Assembly (NCBI GenBank): GCA_015063745.1
Contig: SVTO01000020.1
Span: 1 to 44,337, forward strand
Direction: 5' to 3'
DNA: 44,337 nt
From: Oscillospiraceae bacterium
Lineage (GTDB): Bacteria; Bacillota; Clostridia; Oscillospirales; CAG-272
Below, in pieces: positions 15,075 to 23,698 of this stretch. Each line of letters starts with the position of its first letter. Within the stretch, counting starts at the first letter, position 1. The position numbers and the translations under genes were made by a program. The notes below the pieces were generated by a model. That model ran no database searches. It was not told the origin of the DNA and saw only the letters and a list, made by a program, of their open reading frames with translations.

Positions 15075-17264
15075 TTATTCAATCGTCAGTTCATAAATAC
15101 CGGTCAGCTTTTCATCCATGGGATTCACGCTCATCTCTCCCGGTGCGGTCGGTACCATTCCTGCCGCATAACGGAAATACAGATAGATCGGAACCGCCGA
15201 CCAGCCATGACACAGACTACCGGCATAGCTAAAATCATCACCGCCGCGGATGGTTTCCCAGAAGGTTGTCGCACCGTTTCGCAGCATGTGACCGTAACAC
15301 TTTGCCGCATCCGCAAACACATAACGCCCGTAGGTTTCCGGCCGTTTCATGAGGGCATCATAGAAGAAAATACTGTGTGAGAGGGTCACGGGAAGCAGCG
15401 CGGGATGGTGTACCAGATTGTGCAGTACAGCATCCACTTCGCAGTCAGGACAGATTCCGCTGCAGACGGCCAGTGCATTGGCAAGCTGGGACAGATGAAA
15501 ATGCTTTCTGCTGCTGGGCTTATCAAGAATGTTGGTGAAATAATATCCCATTTCCACTCCGGCGTAGAATTCTTCATGGGCTGCGCGGTTCATCTTTCCG
15601 GCAGCTTCAAGGAATTCCGCTTCCTTTTCCGCATCACCGAGTACCCCATAAATCTTTGCCAGACTCTGATATGCCATGGATACAAAGGCACACAGCGGCA
15701 GATCATAATATGTATGATCATCCTCATCCTTATGCCCGATACTGCCGGACAGTCCCTCCTGCCACTCATAGAAATTCCAGTATTGCCAATCGTTCAATCG
15801 CTTGACTAACCCATTCTCTTCGGTCCGCCGCATAAATTCCCGGCAGATCCGTTCCGCCGTTGGTGCCATTTCCGCCGCAAATGCCCGGTCGCCGGAGTAC
15901 AGCAGATATTCCCATAACTGTACGGCGAAAACGGCAGAGAAGCTGGGAATGGTGATCGACACTCTGGCGGGAGAACAAAGCTCCAGCAGATTGTCGTCCC
16001 GGATGGACAGAGCCATGAGCCGGATCGCGGATTTGGGAAAAGCAAATTCCCGGAAAGCGTAATAACCGCAGAGCATCTGATTCCGGGAGTCCATGGTGTA
16101 AAGAGCCTGTTCACGCCAGGGACAATCCTCGTAATGCTCATGCATACACATCAGCAGAGTACGTTTGCCGGTTTCGTAAATCATATTGTGCAGCTGATCG
16201 GCACAACGGAAGGAAACATCCGCGGTTGTGGGATAATCGGTCGGTTCGATGCCCGCATAACGGATCTGTACTTCGGGGGCATAGATATGCAGTGCAAGAT
16301 ACCGGCATCCGGAACGCTTGAAGGGATGGACAAAACGTATCCGTCCCCCCTTGCCGTCAAACCTTGCCGCGAAACAGCGTCCTCCGATCGTGGTGCGGAT
16401 CCGCATATCTTCCAGATGCTCGCCCCAGCCAAGGAGAAATTCCGCATCACAGGGAAGGGTAAGGTCCAGCGATACCAGCCCGGCTTCCTCCCGACCGATA
16501 TCATAAACCACATAGACCCCGTCACTGCCTTCCTCTTTCCGCAGCAGAACACCTTCGTCTGCCGCACATTCCCCATAGCGAAGCCGTTCGGAATAACCGA
16601 GATAGGCTTTCTGCATCCTGTCCCCCGGTGTACCTTCGCGGATACCGTCACGGAAGGAACCGAAGACCACCGGCACAGCCTTGCATCGTTCTCCTCTGAC
16701 CAGCTTTCTGATGGGGCGTTCGTGCAGTACATCAAAACTGCGCGTCACCACTGCTTCACCCGCGGATACGGGATGTCCGGTGAAGGAGTATTCAAAAGAG
16801 AAGGAAAGCTGTCCGGAAACCTTGCTGACGGGACCACTGACATAATAAGGATTCAGATTCACCTTTGTGTGCGTACCGGAATAAAGAATTGCCTGTCCGT
16901 TTTCCGTAAAGACATACATAACCCCGGGCGTTCCCACACGGTAGGTGGAGCTGTCCTCGTTCTGACAGTATCCGGTTACAAGAATCTCATTCTCCCCGAC
17001 CCGCAGGAAATCCGTAATATCCAGAACATCGTATACTTTGTAAGAATCGGGGTAATCCGCATACTGGCCGCCGTCACAGTATTCACCGTTTACATACAGT
17101 GCATAATTGGAATCGGCGGTGATGTACAGCGCATAGGAAGCGCCGGGCTTTTTCACAATGGATTCATGGAAGTCCACATAGGCATTGACCGTATTCTCAA
17201 GCCCGCGGAGCCAGATAAAAGCTGCTTCTTTGAATATACTATCGTTTTTGATAAGCTGTTTCAT
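15075..17264 (-). CDS. Alpha-L-rhamnosidase-like six-hairpin glycosidase (GH78-type)
   Basis: A 729-residue glycosidase. The N-terminal ~330 residues are beta-rich (YALYVNGEY, DITDFLRVGENEILV), as in the jelly-roll domains ahead of GH78 catalytic domains. The (alpha/alpha)6 part has EDCPWREQ near 378-385, matching the GH78 catalytic-region DCPxRDE block with changes, and NGATTFWE near 660. No signal peptide is seen, so it should act on imported rhamnosides. The ATG at 17264 is chosen because GGAGG lies 5 bases upstream; the open frame extends 144 codons further without support. It is a single-gene unit with its own promoter. Substrate specificity is inferred only from family. Confidence 0.82.
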   Translation of the reverse strand: MKQLIKNDSIFKEAAFIWLRGLENTVNAYVDFHESIVKKPGASYALYITADSNYALYVNGEYCDGGQYADYPDSYKVYDVLDITDFLRVGENEILVTGYCQNEDSSTYRVGTPGVMYVFTENGQAILYSGTHTKVNLNPYYVSGPVSKVSGQLSFSFEYSFTGHPVSAGEAVVTRSFDVLHERPIRKLVRGERCKAVPVVFGSFRDGIREGTPGDRMQKAYLGYSERLRYGECAADEGVLLRKEEGSDGVYVVYDIGREEAGLVSLDLTLPCDAEFLLGWGEHLEDMRIRTTIGGRCFAARFDGKGGRIRFVHPFKRSGCRYLALHIYAPEVQIRYAGIEPTDYPTTADVSFRCADQLHNMIYETGKRTLLMCMHEHYEDCPWREQALYTMDSRNQMLCGYYAFREFAFPKSAIRLMALSIRDDNLLELCSPARVSITIPSFSAVFAVQLWEYLLYSGDRAFAAEMAPTAERICREFMRRTEENGLVKRLNDWQYWNFYEWQEGLSGSIGHKDEDDHTYYDLPLCAFVSMAYQSLAKIYGVLGDAEKEAEFLEAAGKMNRAAHEEFYAGVEMGYYFTNILDKPSSRKHFHLSQLANALAVCSGICPDCEVDAVLHNLVHHPALLPVTLSHSIFFYDALMKRPETYGRYVFADAAKCYGHMLRNGATTFWETIRGGDDFSYAGSLCHGWSAVPIYLYFRYAAGMVPTAPGEMSVNPMDEKLTGIYELTIE

Positions 17265-17312
17265 AAATCCTCCGTACTGCAGAAGCAGATGTTGATTGGG
17301 ATGTACATTATG

Positions 17313-17341
17313 ATTATAGCAGTATACAGACAGAATAGCAA
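17313..17341 (-). promoter_or_regulatory. Promoter of the rhamnosidase gene
   Basis: On the minus strand TTGCTA (17341-17336) and TATAAT (17318-17313) are 17 bases apart, about 50 bases before the start codon. Confidence 0.72.
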
Positions 17342-17578
17342 GCGGTTTGTAAAAAAAACGGAACGTCGGGCGGGAAATGAAGTACAGTAAAGCGCAGAAT
17401 CGTTCATAAATCCATGGTATAATACATATGTAACCGACCTCGGGCAAATCAGCCGAAGCGAAAAATACTGTCCCGGAATACTTTTGAAAAAATTTCCGCT
17501 TTTCATGCAATATATCCGCATTTTCTGCGTTATATACATATGAAGCGCTCTTATAACAACAGCAGGGAGGTGCAAAGA
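17342..17578. other. Upstream region of the ECF sigma factor
   Basis: No gene is seen here. A TATAAT at 17418-17423 on the plus strand lacks a good -35. An imperfect inverted repeat around 17508-17536 (ATATATCCGCA against TGCGTTATATA) lies just upstream of the sigma gene and could be part of its own control region. Neither is a firm call. Confidence 0.35.
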
Positions 17579-18154
17579 ATGGTACGAGCGAATCAAATGG
17601 CCGATGACCGGATCGTGGAGCTGTACTGGGAACGGTCGGAATCCGCCATCCGTGAGACCGCGGACAAATACGGCGATTACTGCCGCAGTATAGCATACAA
17701 CATTCTCTATAATCCGGAGGATGCCGAAGAAAGCGTAAACGATACCTGGCTTCATGCCTGGAACAATATGCCGCCCCATAAACCGTCCGTACTGTCCGTT
17801 TTCCTGGGGAAGATCACCCGCCGTATCTCCATCGACCGCTGGCGAAAAAAGCACGCGGCAAAACGGGGAAGCGGCGAAATGGATCTGGTACTGGACGAAC
17901 TGGAGGACTGCGTGGCGGATACTGCCGACGTGGAAGCAACGATCGAACAAAAGGAAACCGTACGGATCATCAGCGAATTCTTAGGAAGCCTGCCCGCAGA
18001 GGAACGCAGAATCTTTTTAAGCCGGTACTGGTATATGGAGCCCATCACCACCATCGCCCGCCGTTTCGGTTTTTCGGAAAGCAAAACAACATCCATGCTG
18101 TTCCGTACCCGGAAGAAGCTGCGTCAGAAACTGGAAAGTGAGGGATGCTTATGA
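17579..18154 (+). CDS. ECF-type RNA polymerase sigma factor
   Basis: A 191-residue sigma-70 family factor of the extracytoplasmic-function type. Region 2 covers about residues 15-85 (NPEDAEESVNDTWLHAWN, then LGKITRRISIDRWRKK). Region 4 covers about 130-185 (LPAEERRIFLSRYWYMEPITTIARRFGFSESKTTSML). ATG 17579 is chosen for the GGGAGG site 8 bases upstream; an in-frame ATG at 17540 has none. Its stop overlaps the serpin start by four bases, the arrangement usual for a sigma factor and its membrane-bound partner. It should therefore respond to a signal sensed by the serpin protein; that link is inference. Confidence 0.9.
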   Translation: MVRANQMADDRIVELYWERSESAIRETADKYGDYCRSIAYNILYNPEDAEESVNDTWLHAWNNMPPHKPSVLSVFLGKITRRISIDRWRKKHAAKRGSGEMDLVLDELEDCVADTADVEATIEQKETVRIISEFLGSLPAEERRIFLSRYWYMEPITTIARRFGFSESKTTSMLFRTRKKLRQKLESEGCL

Positions 18155-19584
18155 AAAAGGAACAGATACTCGATATGATCGGCGAAGCTCCGGATACCTA
18201 TGTGAAGGAAACGGGAGAATTCAAAAAACGACCCGTTTCCCGGAAAATCCGATGGGTCGGCGGCATAGCGGCTGTGCTGGCGGCTGTGATTCTCTTCCAC
18301 AATATGCCGGCCATTCCCCTGATCGTCTCCGCCAAAGCTGTCAGTACCGCGTCCCAGTCCCGTAAAACTGAGCGTCCCGATTACGATTCTCCGGCCTATG
18401 ACACATGGCGTGCGGAGCGGGAACACCGTGATGAACTGGTGGAAGAAGCACGGACACCGATCGCGGCGTTTGTGGCGCTGGCTTCCGAAGAGGTACTGAG
18501 CGGTGCGGATGATGAAAACCGTGTCTGGTCGCCCATCAATGCCTACATCTCACTTGCCATGACCGCAGAACTGACGGAAGGGGAGACCCGGGAGGAACTG
18601 CTTGCTGTACTCGGTGCATCCGATACAAACGAACTGCGCAGCAGAGTCAGTGCGGTATGGGAACAGATCTACGAAGACAACGGCAAGGAGATCAGCGTAC
18701 TTGCCAACTCCCTGTGGCTGGACAACGCATTGACATATGATGAAGAACGGATGGACATTCTTGCCCACGATTATTACGCTTCGGTGTATCAGGGAGATCT
18801 GGGCAGCGAAAAGACCAACCGTGCCATCACCAACTGGATGCGCAACCAGACCGGCGGAATGTTAAAGGACAGAACCGGCAAAACAAACCTGCCGGAAGCG
18901 GATCAGATGCTGGTAATGGCCTCTACGATATACTTCCAGTCCCGCTGGGGTGACGAATTTTCCGCAAAGAACAACACCCAATCCGTATTCCACGCCGCAT
19001 CCGGGGATGTGGAAGCTACCTTCATGAACAAGAAGGAATACGAAATGAACTACTACTGGGACGAGGATTACGGTGCTGTGCAGATGTTTCTGGAAAACGG
19101 ATCATGTATGTGGTTCATACTGCCGGATGAAGATAAAACCGTGGATGACATACTGGAAAGTGATGCATACATGAAGATGATCACACAGGAACACCTCCGG
19201 TCGGAAGAAGAAACCAACCGCAAATGGATGAAAGTCAACCTTTCCGTCCCACAGTTTGACGTGTCCGCAAGCATTGATGTAAAAAAAGGACTGCAGAATA
19301 TGGGACTGACCAAAGTATTTGACTGGACCCAGAACGGATTTGCCTCTTCTCTCCAAAGCCGTACAAGCGAATATCCCGTGTACCTTGACAGCATCCATCA
19401 GGATACCCGTGTGAAAATCGACGAAAAGGGCGTGACGGCGGCAAGCTATATTGAACTGAATTTCGGTGCCGGAGCCGCAGAACCGCCGGATGAGATCATT
19501 GATTTCGTTCTGGACAGACCGTTTGTGTTTGCTGTAACCAAGAGCCATATCCCGCTGTTTGTGGGAAAAGTGAATATACCGTAA
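18151..19584 (+). CDS. Membrane-anchored serpin with anti-sigma-like N-terminus
   Basis: A 477-residue protein in three parts. Residues 1-34 are a short charged cytoplasmic tail (MKKEQILDMIGEAPDTYVKE). Residues 35-61 form one transmembrane helix. Residues 90-477 are a serpin, with SPINAYISLAMTAELTEGETREEL, NSLWLDN, ASTIYFQSRW and the C-terminal DRPFVFAVT. The reactive loop starts at EKGVTAAS (425-432) and runs to about 449; the likely scissile bond is at small residues in NFGAGAA, suiting elastase- or subtilisin-like proteases. The hinge is imperfect: Val replaces the usual Thr, and Tyr-Ile follow. The start is ATG 18151, coupled to the sigma gene. The small cytoplasmic tail plus one helix downstream of a sigma gene suggests an anti-sigma role. 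Confidence 0.88.
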   Translation: MKKEQILDMIGEAPDTYVKETGEFKKRPVSRKIRWVGGIAAVLAAVILFHNMPAIPLIVSAKAVSTASQSRKTERPDYDSPAYDTWRAEREHRDELVEEARTPIAAFVALASEEVLSGADDENRVWSPINAYISLAMTAELTEGETREELLAVLGASDTNELRSRVSAVWEQIYEDNGKEISVLANSLWLDNALTYDEERMDILAHDYYASVYQGDLGSEKTNRAITNWMRNQTGGMLKDRTGKTNLPEADQMLVMASTIYFQSRWGDEFSAKNNTQSVFHAASGDVEATFMNKKEYEMNYYWDEDYGAVQMFLENGSCMWFILPDEDKTVDDILESDAYMKMITQEHLRSEEETNRKWMKVNLSVPQFDVSASIDVKKGLQNMGLTKVFDWTQNGFASSLQSRTSEYPVYLDSIHQDTRVKIDEKGVTAASYIELNFGAGAAEPPDEIIDFVLDRPFVFAVTKSHIPLFVGKVNIP

Positions 19585-19593
19585 GAACGAAAA

Positions 19594-19637
19594 ACGTCCC
19601 GTCAGCAGATTTTATCTGGTAAAACGGGATGTTTCTT
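19594..19637 (+). terminator. Terminator after the serpin gene
   Basis: A 9-base stem (ACGTCCCGT at 19594-19602, ACGGGATGT at 19624-19632, one G-U pair) encloses a small inner hairpin and is followed by TTTCTT. Confidence 0.6.
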
Positions 19638-19658
19638 CCGTAAAATCCGCAACACCGT

Positions 19659-19687
19659 TTGCACATTCGCGTGAAATATGATACAAT
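19659..19687 (+). promoter_or_regulatory. Promoter of the lipid kinase operon
   Basis: TTGCAC at 19659-19664 and TACAAT at 19682-19687 are 17 bases apart, about 100 bases before the kinase start. Confidence 0.65.
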
Positions 19688-19789
19688 ATATACAGAGAAA
19701 GTTTATCCGCAGTTCAGATTTTCCGCCTATAATAAAGTAAAACAAAAGCCTCAAACCCACCCATACAGAAAGGCAGGTAGATCATTTCC

Positions 19790-20671
19790 ATGAAGCAGAT
19801 GCTGCTGATTTTGAATCCCACATCCGGTATGAAAAAAGCCGCACGGAATCTGACGGAAATCATTTCCGTTTTCAACCGCGCCGGTTATGTCGCCAATGTA
19901 TACGTGACTGCAGAACGTGGTGATGCCGTACGGGCGGTACAGAATCTGGGCGGCAGTGCGGAACTGATCGTGTGCTGCGGCGGTGACGGTACTCTGAACG
20001 AAACGGTCACAGGACTGATGGAAGCAGGGCTTGATACGCCCATCGGCTATATTCCCGCCGGATCCACCAACGATTTTGCCGGATCTCTGCATCTTTCGTC
20101 CGATGTGATCAAGGCCGCCGGTCAGATCGCGGAAGGAAAACCCACACCGTATGACATCGGAAAATGGGGAGAGCGGTACTTCACCTATATTGCATCCTTC
20201 GGTGCCTTCACAAAAGCCAGCTACGCAACACCCCAGAACATGAAAAACGCCCTCGGACATCTGGCCTATATTCTGGAAGGCATACAGGAACTGTCGGGCA
20301 TCCGCACGGAGCATATCCGGATGGAACTGGACAATGAAGTTCTGGAAGATGATTATCTTTTTGGTGCCGTCTGCAATTCCACCAGCGTGGGCGGCATTCT
20401 GACCCTGAATCCGAACATTGTGGATATGTCGGACGGACGGTTTGAAGTGTTCCTGATCCGTGCACCGCGGAATATGCAGGAACTGCACGAATGTATCCTC
20501 GCTCTGACGAACCAGACCTATAACTGTAAAATGATCACCTTCCGCAGTGCCGGCAGACTGAAAATTACCTGCAATTCCACCATGCCCTGGTCACTGGACG
20601 GCGAACGTGCGGAGGGAAAAACGGAAATCACCGTGGAAAACCTGCACCACCGCATCCGTATTGTGCATTGA
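19790..20671 (+). CDS. Diacylglycerol/lipid kinase (YegS/DgkB family)
   Basis: A 293-residue soluble lipid kinase of the DAGK catalytic family. NPTSGMKKA at the N-terminus and CCGGDGTLNETVTGL near residues 62-76 are the nucleotide-binding hallmarks, followed by IPAGSTNDFAGSL. The C-terminal beta-domain ends with DGERAEGKT, as in YegS/DgkB. Such enzymes recycle diacylglycerol to phosphatidic acid or phosphorylate other lipids; the substrate is not fixed by sequence. First gene of a probable three-gene operon with a UPF0316 membrane protein and a flavin split-barrel protein. Confidence 0.92.
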   Translation: MKQMLLILNPTSGMKKAARNLTEIISVFNRAGYVANVYVTAERGDAVRAVQNLGGSAELIVCCGGDGTLNETVTGLMEAGLDTPIGYIPAGSTNDFAGSLHLSSDVIKAAGQIAEGKPTPYDIGKWGERYFTYIASFGAFTKASYATPQNMKNALGHLAYILEGIQELSGIRTEHIRMELDNEVLEDDYLFGAVCNSTSVGGILTLNPNIVDMSDGRFEVFLIRAPRNMQELHECILALTNQTYNCKMITFRSAGRLKITCNSTMPWSLDGERAEGKTEITVENLHHRIRIVH

Positions 20672-20719
20672 TGCAAAGGCGTGGGCAGTGGAAAAAATCA
20701 TCAAGGAGGACAACGGCGA

Positions 20720-21262
20720 ATGTCGGAATTTTTAACATCCCTGCATCCGGTAGCGGTCTGCCTGCTCGTCTGCGCGGCGAAGATCGTGGAAATCACCATC
20801 CAGTCCCTGAAAACCTGTATGATGGTCAAGGGAGAAAGACTGAAAGCGGCGGCCCTCGGATTTGTGGAATGTCTGATCTGGGGTCTTGTGATCTCTACCA
20901 TCATAGGCACTTTGGGGGATAATCTGCTCTTACTGTTGTTCTACTGCGTGGGATATGCCGTGGGTCTGTTCCTCGGTTCTGCTCTGGAGAACAAAATTGC
21001 ACTCGGTACATCCAGTCTGGAACTGATCGCCGGGGAAGAAAGCACGGAAAAGATCACCGACTACCTGAAAGAGAAAAACAAAGGCTATACCGTATTTGAA
21101 GGACGGGGTTCCGTGGACAGAATGAATATGGTGTTCATCGTGCTCCCCCGTAAGGAAGTAAAGAAAACTCTGAAGGAAATCCGCGGTCTGTGCGGCAATA
21201 AGGTGTTTGTGGTTACTTCAGAGGTAAGCAAATACGCCGGCGGCTACGGTATGGTAAAGTAA
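20720..21262 (+). CDS. UPF0316-type membrane protein (DUF5698 + DUF2179)
   Basis: A 180-residue membrane protein. Residues 1-90 contain about three transmembrane segments with the charged ITIQSLKTCMMVKGE loop typical of the UPF0316/YebE-like family; residues 95-175 form a cytosolic DUF2179 domain (GYTVFEGRGSVDRMNMVFIVLPRKE) also seen in YitT proteins. The function is not established. ATG at 20720 has an AAGGAGGA site upstream, 48 bases after the lipid kinase gene, so co-transcription is likely. Confidence 0.85.
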   Translation: MSEFLTSLHPVAVCLLVCAAKIVEITIQSLKTCMMVKGERLKAAALGFVECLIWGLVISTIIGTLGDNLLLLLFYCVGYAVGLFLGSALENKIALGTSSLELIAGEESTEKITDYLKEKNKGYTVFEGRGSVDRMNMVFIVLPRKEVKKTLKEIRGLCGNKVFVVTSEVSKYAGGYGMVK

Positions 21263-21283
21263 AACGGTAAAGAAGGAAAAATT

Positions 21284-21760
21284 ATGTTCAGAGAACTGAC
21301 CCGTAAACATAAAAAAATTCCCGAATCAGAATGTATCGAACTGCTGACAAAGGAAACCCGGGGCGTTCTGGCAGTCAGTGGAGACTACGGCTACCCATAC
21401 GCCATGCCCATGAACCACTATTACAGCCCGAAAGATGGCTGCATCTATTTCCACAGTGGCAAAAAAGGCCACCGTACCGATGCACTTCGCCGGTCGGATA
21501 AAGTATCCTTCTGTGTGTACGAACAGGGATACCGTGAGGAAGGAGAGTGGGCGCTGCACGTACGCAGTGTAATAGTATTTGGCAAAATTGAACTGATTGA
21601 AGACAGGGAAGAGATAATCCGCATCACTACACCCCTCTGCCATAAATTTACCGACGATGAAGCGTATATCCGCAAAGAAATTGAAGAAAATGCTGCTGCA
21701 ACGCTGCTTCTGAAGCTGATTCCTGAGCATATCTGCGGAAAAATCGTAATAGAATCCTGA
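21284..21760 (+). CDS. Pyridoxamine 5'-phosphate oxidase-like flavin split-barrel protein
   Basis: A 158-residue FMN-binding split-barrel protein of the NimA/pyridoxamine-oxidase-like group. YPYAMPMNHYY near residue 38-48 and IYFHSGKKGHRTDALRR near 55-71 are typical of the NimA-like subfamily, which includes 5-nitroimidazole reductases and many proteins without known substrates. It starts 21 bases after the UPF0316 gene with a GAAGGA site and ends at a strong terminator. Resistance to nitroimidazoles should not be assumed from the fold. Confidence 0.85.
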   Translation: MFRELTRKHKKIPESECIELLTKETRGVLAVSGDYGYPYAMPMNHYYSPKDGCIYFHSGKKGHRTDALRRSDKVSFCVYEQGYREEGEWALHVRSVIVFGKIELIEDREEIIRITTPLCHKFTDDEAYIRKEIEENAAATLLLKLIPEHICGKIVIES

Positions 21761-21768
21761 AAACAAAA

Positions 21769-21811
21769 CACAGCCGACCGTGTATCCGAAACAGTTGGCT
21801 GTGCTTTTTTT
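21769..21811. terminator. Bidirectional terminator between split-barrel and AraC genes
   Basis: A 10-base stem (CACAGCCGAC at 21769-21778, GTTGGCTGTG at 21794-21803, one G-U pair) is followed by C and seven T residues on the plus strand, and by a T-rich stretch on the minus strand. Confidence 0.85.
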
Positions 21812-21814
21812 ATG

Positions 21815-22726
21815 TTACATTTGTTTTTTTGTTTTGCGGTATTTTGCCGGAGGCATGCCGAACGCTTTTTGGAATGCCGAAAAGAATCCGGCAACGGAAG
21901 CATACCCCACATCACTTGCAATTTCATATACGGATCTGTCCGTGCTTCTCAGAAGCAGCTGTGCCTGCTGGAGTCTGGTGTCCCGCAGTTTTTCACGGAA
22001 GGATTGTCCGTATTTGGCAAGCAGGATACGGTTGGTCTGTGTGGGGCTGAGGTACAAAGCATGTGCAAGTTCCTTTAAGGTAACGGCGGAAGCATAATGC
22101 AGGGAGAAAAAGCGTTCAATACTCTTGACCCTTTCCGCATCCAGCGTGGCACGTTTCCTGGACATTGCCGGATGAGATTCCGGTGCTTTTTCGTTGATCA
22201 CCTTCCGCAACAGAAGAATAAAACATTCCTGCAGAAGGGAGGAGATCATTTCATCCGCGCCGGGTGCATCCTGCAGAAATTCTTCCCGGATTTTTGTCAG
22301 TATGGGCAGAATCTCAGGTATGGCAAACTCCTGCGGAGTGTTCAGTTCCCGGAAAAAATTTCCCAGATGCTGTAAGTCACCCTTACTACTTTGCCCCTTG
22401 GGATAGAACCGGAAGCAGAACCGTTCGGATGGCAGATCCGTTGGACGGTTTGAGTGGTATATACCGCTCGGGATCAGCAGAACGGAACCGGAAGTACAGG
22501 AAAACAATGTCCCCATTACCTCAACCGTACTGATCCCTTTGCTGACGGCACTCAGTTCAATGGCTGCATGATTATGCGCCTGCTGCAGAACGATTTTTGA
22601 AGGAGAAAGAAAACCGCTGTCAAATTCTGTAATCAGAATACTGCCGGACAGACGGATATCGTAACGGCGAAAAAACGGTTTGTCGTCTGCTGCCGCCGGG
22701 GATTTCTCACGTACGGGATCAGACAT
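21815..22726 (-). CDS. AraC-family regulator of the sialic acid locus
   Basis: A 303-residue AraC/XylS regulator. An N-terminal cupin-like sensing domain (about 20-150, with HNHAAIEL and LIPSGIYHSNRP) is followed by two helix-turn-helix motifs (about 205-300) ending SVYEIASDVGYASVAGFFSAFQKAFGMPPAKYRK. The start is taken as ATG 22726, which overlaps the end of the lyase gene by eight bases; GTG 22735 is possible. Last gene of the lipoprotein-lyase-regulator run, so a likely sensor of the same sugar. The overlap argues for tight co-expression. Confidence 0.85.
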   Translation of the reverse strand: MSDPVREKSPAAADDKPFFRRYDIRLSGSILITEFDSGFLSPSKIVLQQAHNHAAIELSAVSKGISTVEVMGTLFSCTSGSVLLIPSGIYHSNRPTDLPSERFCFRFYPKGQSSKGDLQHLGNFFRELNTPQEFAIPEILPILTKIREEFLQDAPGADEMISSLLQECFILLLRKVINEKAPESHPAMSRKRATLDAERVKSIERFFSLHYASAVTLKELAHALYLSPTQTNRILLAKYGQSFREKLRDTRLQQAQLLLRSTDRSVYEIASDVGYASVAGFFSAFQKAFGMPPAKYRKTKKQM

Positions 22727-23612
22727 CGGGTACACCTGCTTCCACCAGTTCCCATCTCATAGCGGCGGATTCTTCTGCTGTGTAAACCCGTGCGGGATAA
22801 GCAGAATGACCGGCATCGATTCCTCTTAAGCGGAAGACTTCCTTTACAAAGGGAATACTGGTGGGATAGCGGCGGATGATATCGATCACATGATTGATCC
22901 GGAACTGAATTTCTCTGGCCTTTTCGAATTTTCCGGCACGGAAAGCATCGTACAGCTCGCAGTACCAGCCGGGCATAATATTGTAAGTAGTACCGATACC
23001 GCCGTCCGCACCCATCGTCAGACCGCAGATGAGCATTTCGTCGGGACCGTTGAGTACATTGATATTCCCACCGTTGAGCTCACAGATCCGGTGCATATCG
23101 TAATAATTGAAAATCGTATACTTGACACCGATCACGCCGTCGATCTTCATGACCTCTTCCATGAAGTCCACGGGATTCTGATTCATCAGCCCATTTGCAT
23201 ATACCACAACGGGCAGGCCGGAAATGTCTGCGATACGCTTGTAGTAATCCAGAATCTGAGCGGAAGTGTATTTGAAATAGAAATTTGGCAGAACGGAAGA
23301 GATGGCATCACAACCGATTTCCGCTGCATGCTTGGCCAGACGGAATGCGGAGTTGCTGTCGGGTGCGCCGATATGGTTGATGATCTTACCTCTGCCTTTG
23401 GATTTTTCTACAGCGGTTTCCGCCATTTCCATACGGGTCTTTTCGGAAATGATGGGACCTTCACCGGTAGCACCGTTGATGTAGAAACCCTTGATTGGAA
23501 AGCGGTATTCGTAGTCGATAACTTCTTCGGCAGCGCGGCGGTTGAAAGTGCCGTCGTCATGGAAAGGCGTAATAATAGCAGGCAGAATACCTGTGAAAAG
23601 CTTGTTGTTCAT
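22719..23612 (-). CDS. nanA: N-acetylneuraminate lyase
   Basis: A 297-residue TIM-barrel aldolase of the DapA/NanA family. Features favour the lyase: NGATGEGP near the substrate site, the tyrosine in VVVYANG, the Schiff-base lysine in GVIGVKYTIFNYYD, and GADGGIGTTYNIMPG typical of NanA rather than DapA. It would cleave N-acetylneuraminate to N-acetylmannosamine and pyruvate. An AAGG site precedes the ATG. Upstream is an Asp-box lipoprotein 86 bases away; downstream an overlapping AraC gene. Sugar kinase, epimerase and transporter genes are not in the window. Confidence 0.88.
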   Translation of the reverse strand: MNNKLFTGILPAIITPFHDDGTFNRRAAEEVIDYEYRFPIKGFYINGATGEGPIISEKTRMEMAETAVEKSKGRGKIINHIGAPDSNSAFRLAKHAAEIGCDAISSVLPNFYFKYTSAQILDYYKRIADISGLPVVVYANGLMNQNPVDFMEEVMKIDGVIGVKYTIFNYYDMHRICELNGGNINVLNGPDEMLICGLTMGADGGIGTTYNIMPGWYCELYDAFRAGKFEKAREIQFRINHVIDIIRRYPTSIPFVKEVFRLRGIDAGHSAYPARVYTAEESAAMRWELVEAGVPDV

Positions 23613-23698
23613 TTTGGTAACCTTGTTTCCTTTGGGATTATTGGCAGAAAAATTATGATAATTGAAAATAGTTATGCAGTGATTCCGTGTGGAACAGT

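Noticed and set aside
16134-17390. 418-codon plus-strand frame opposite the rhamnosidase
   Set aside because: Shadow frame; its range covers the rhamnosidase start and promoter.
21284-21760. Calling the split-barrel protein a nitroimidazole resistance gene
   Set aside because: The fold is shared by many proteins without that activity, and nothing in the context supports resistance.
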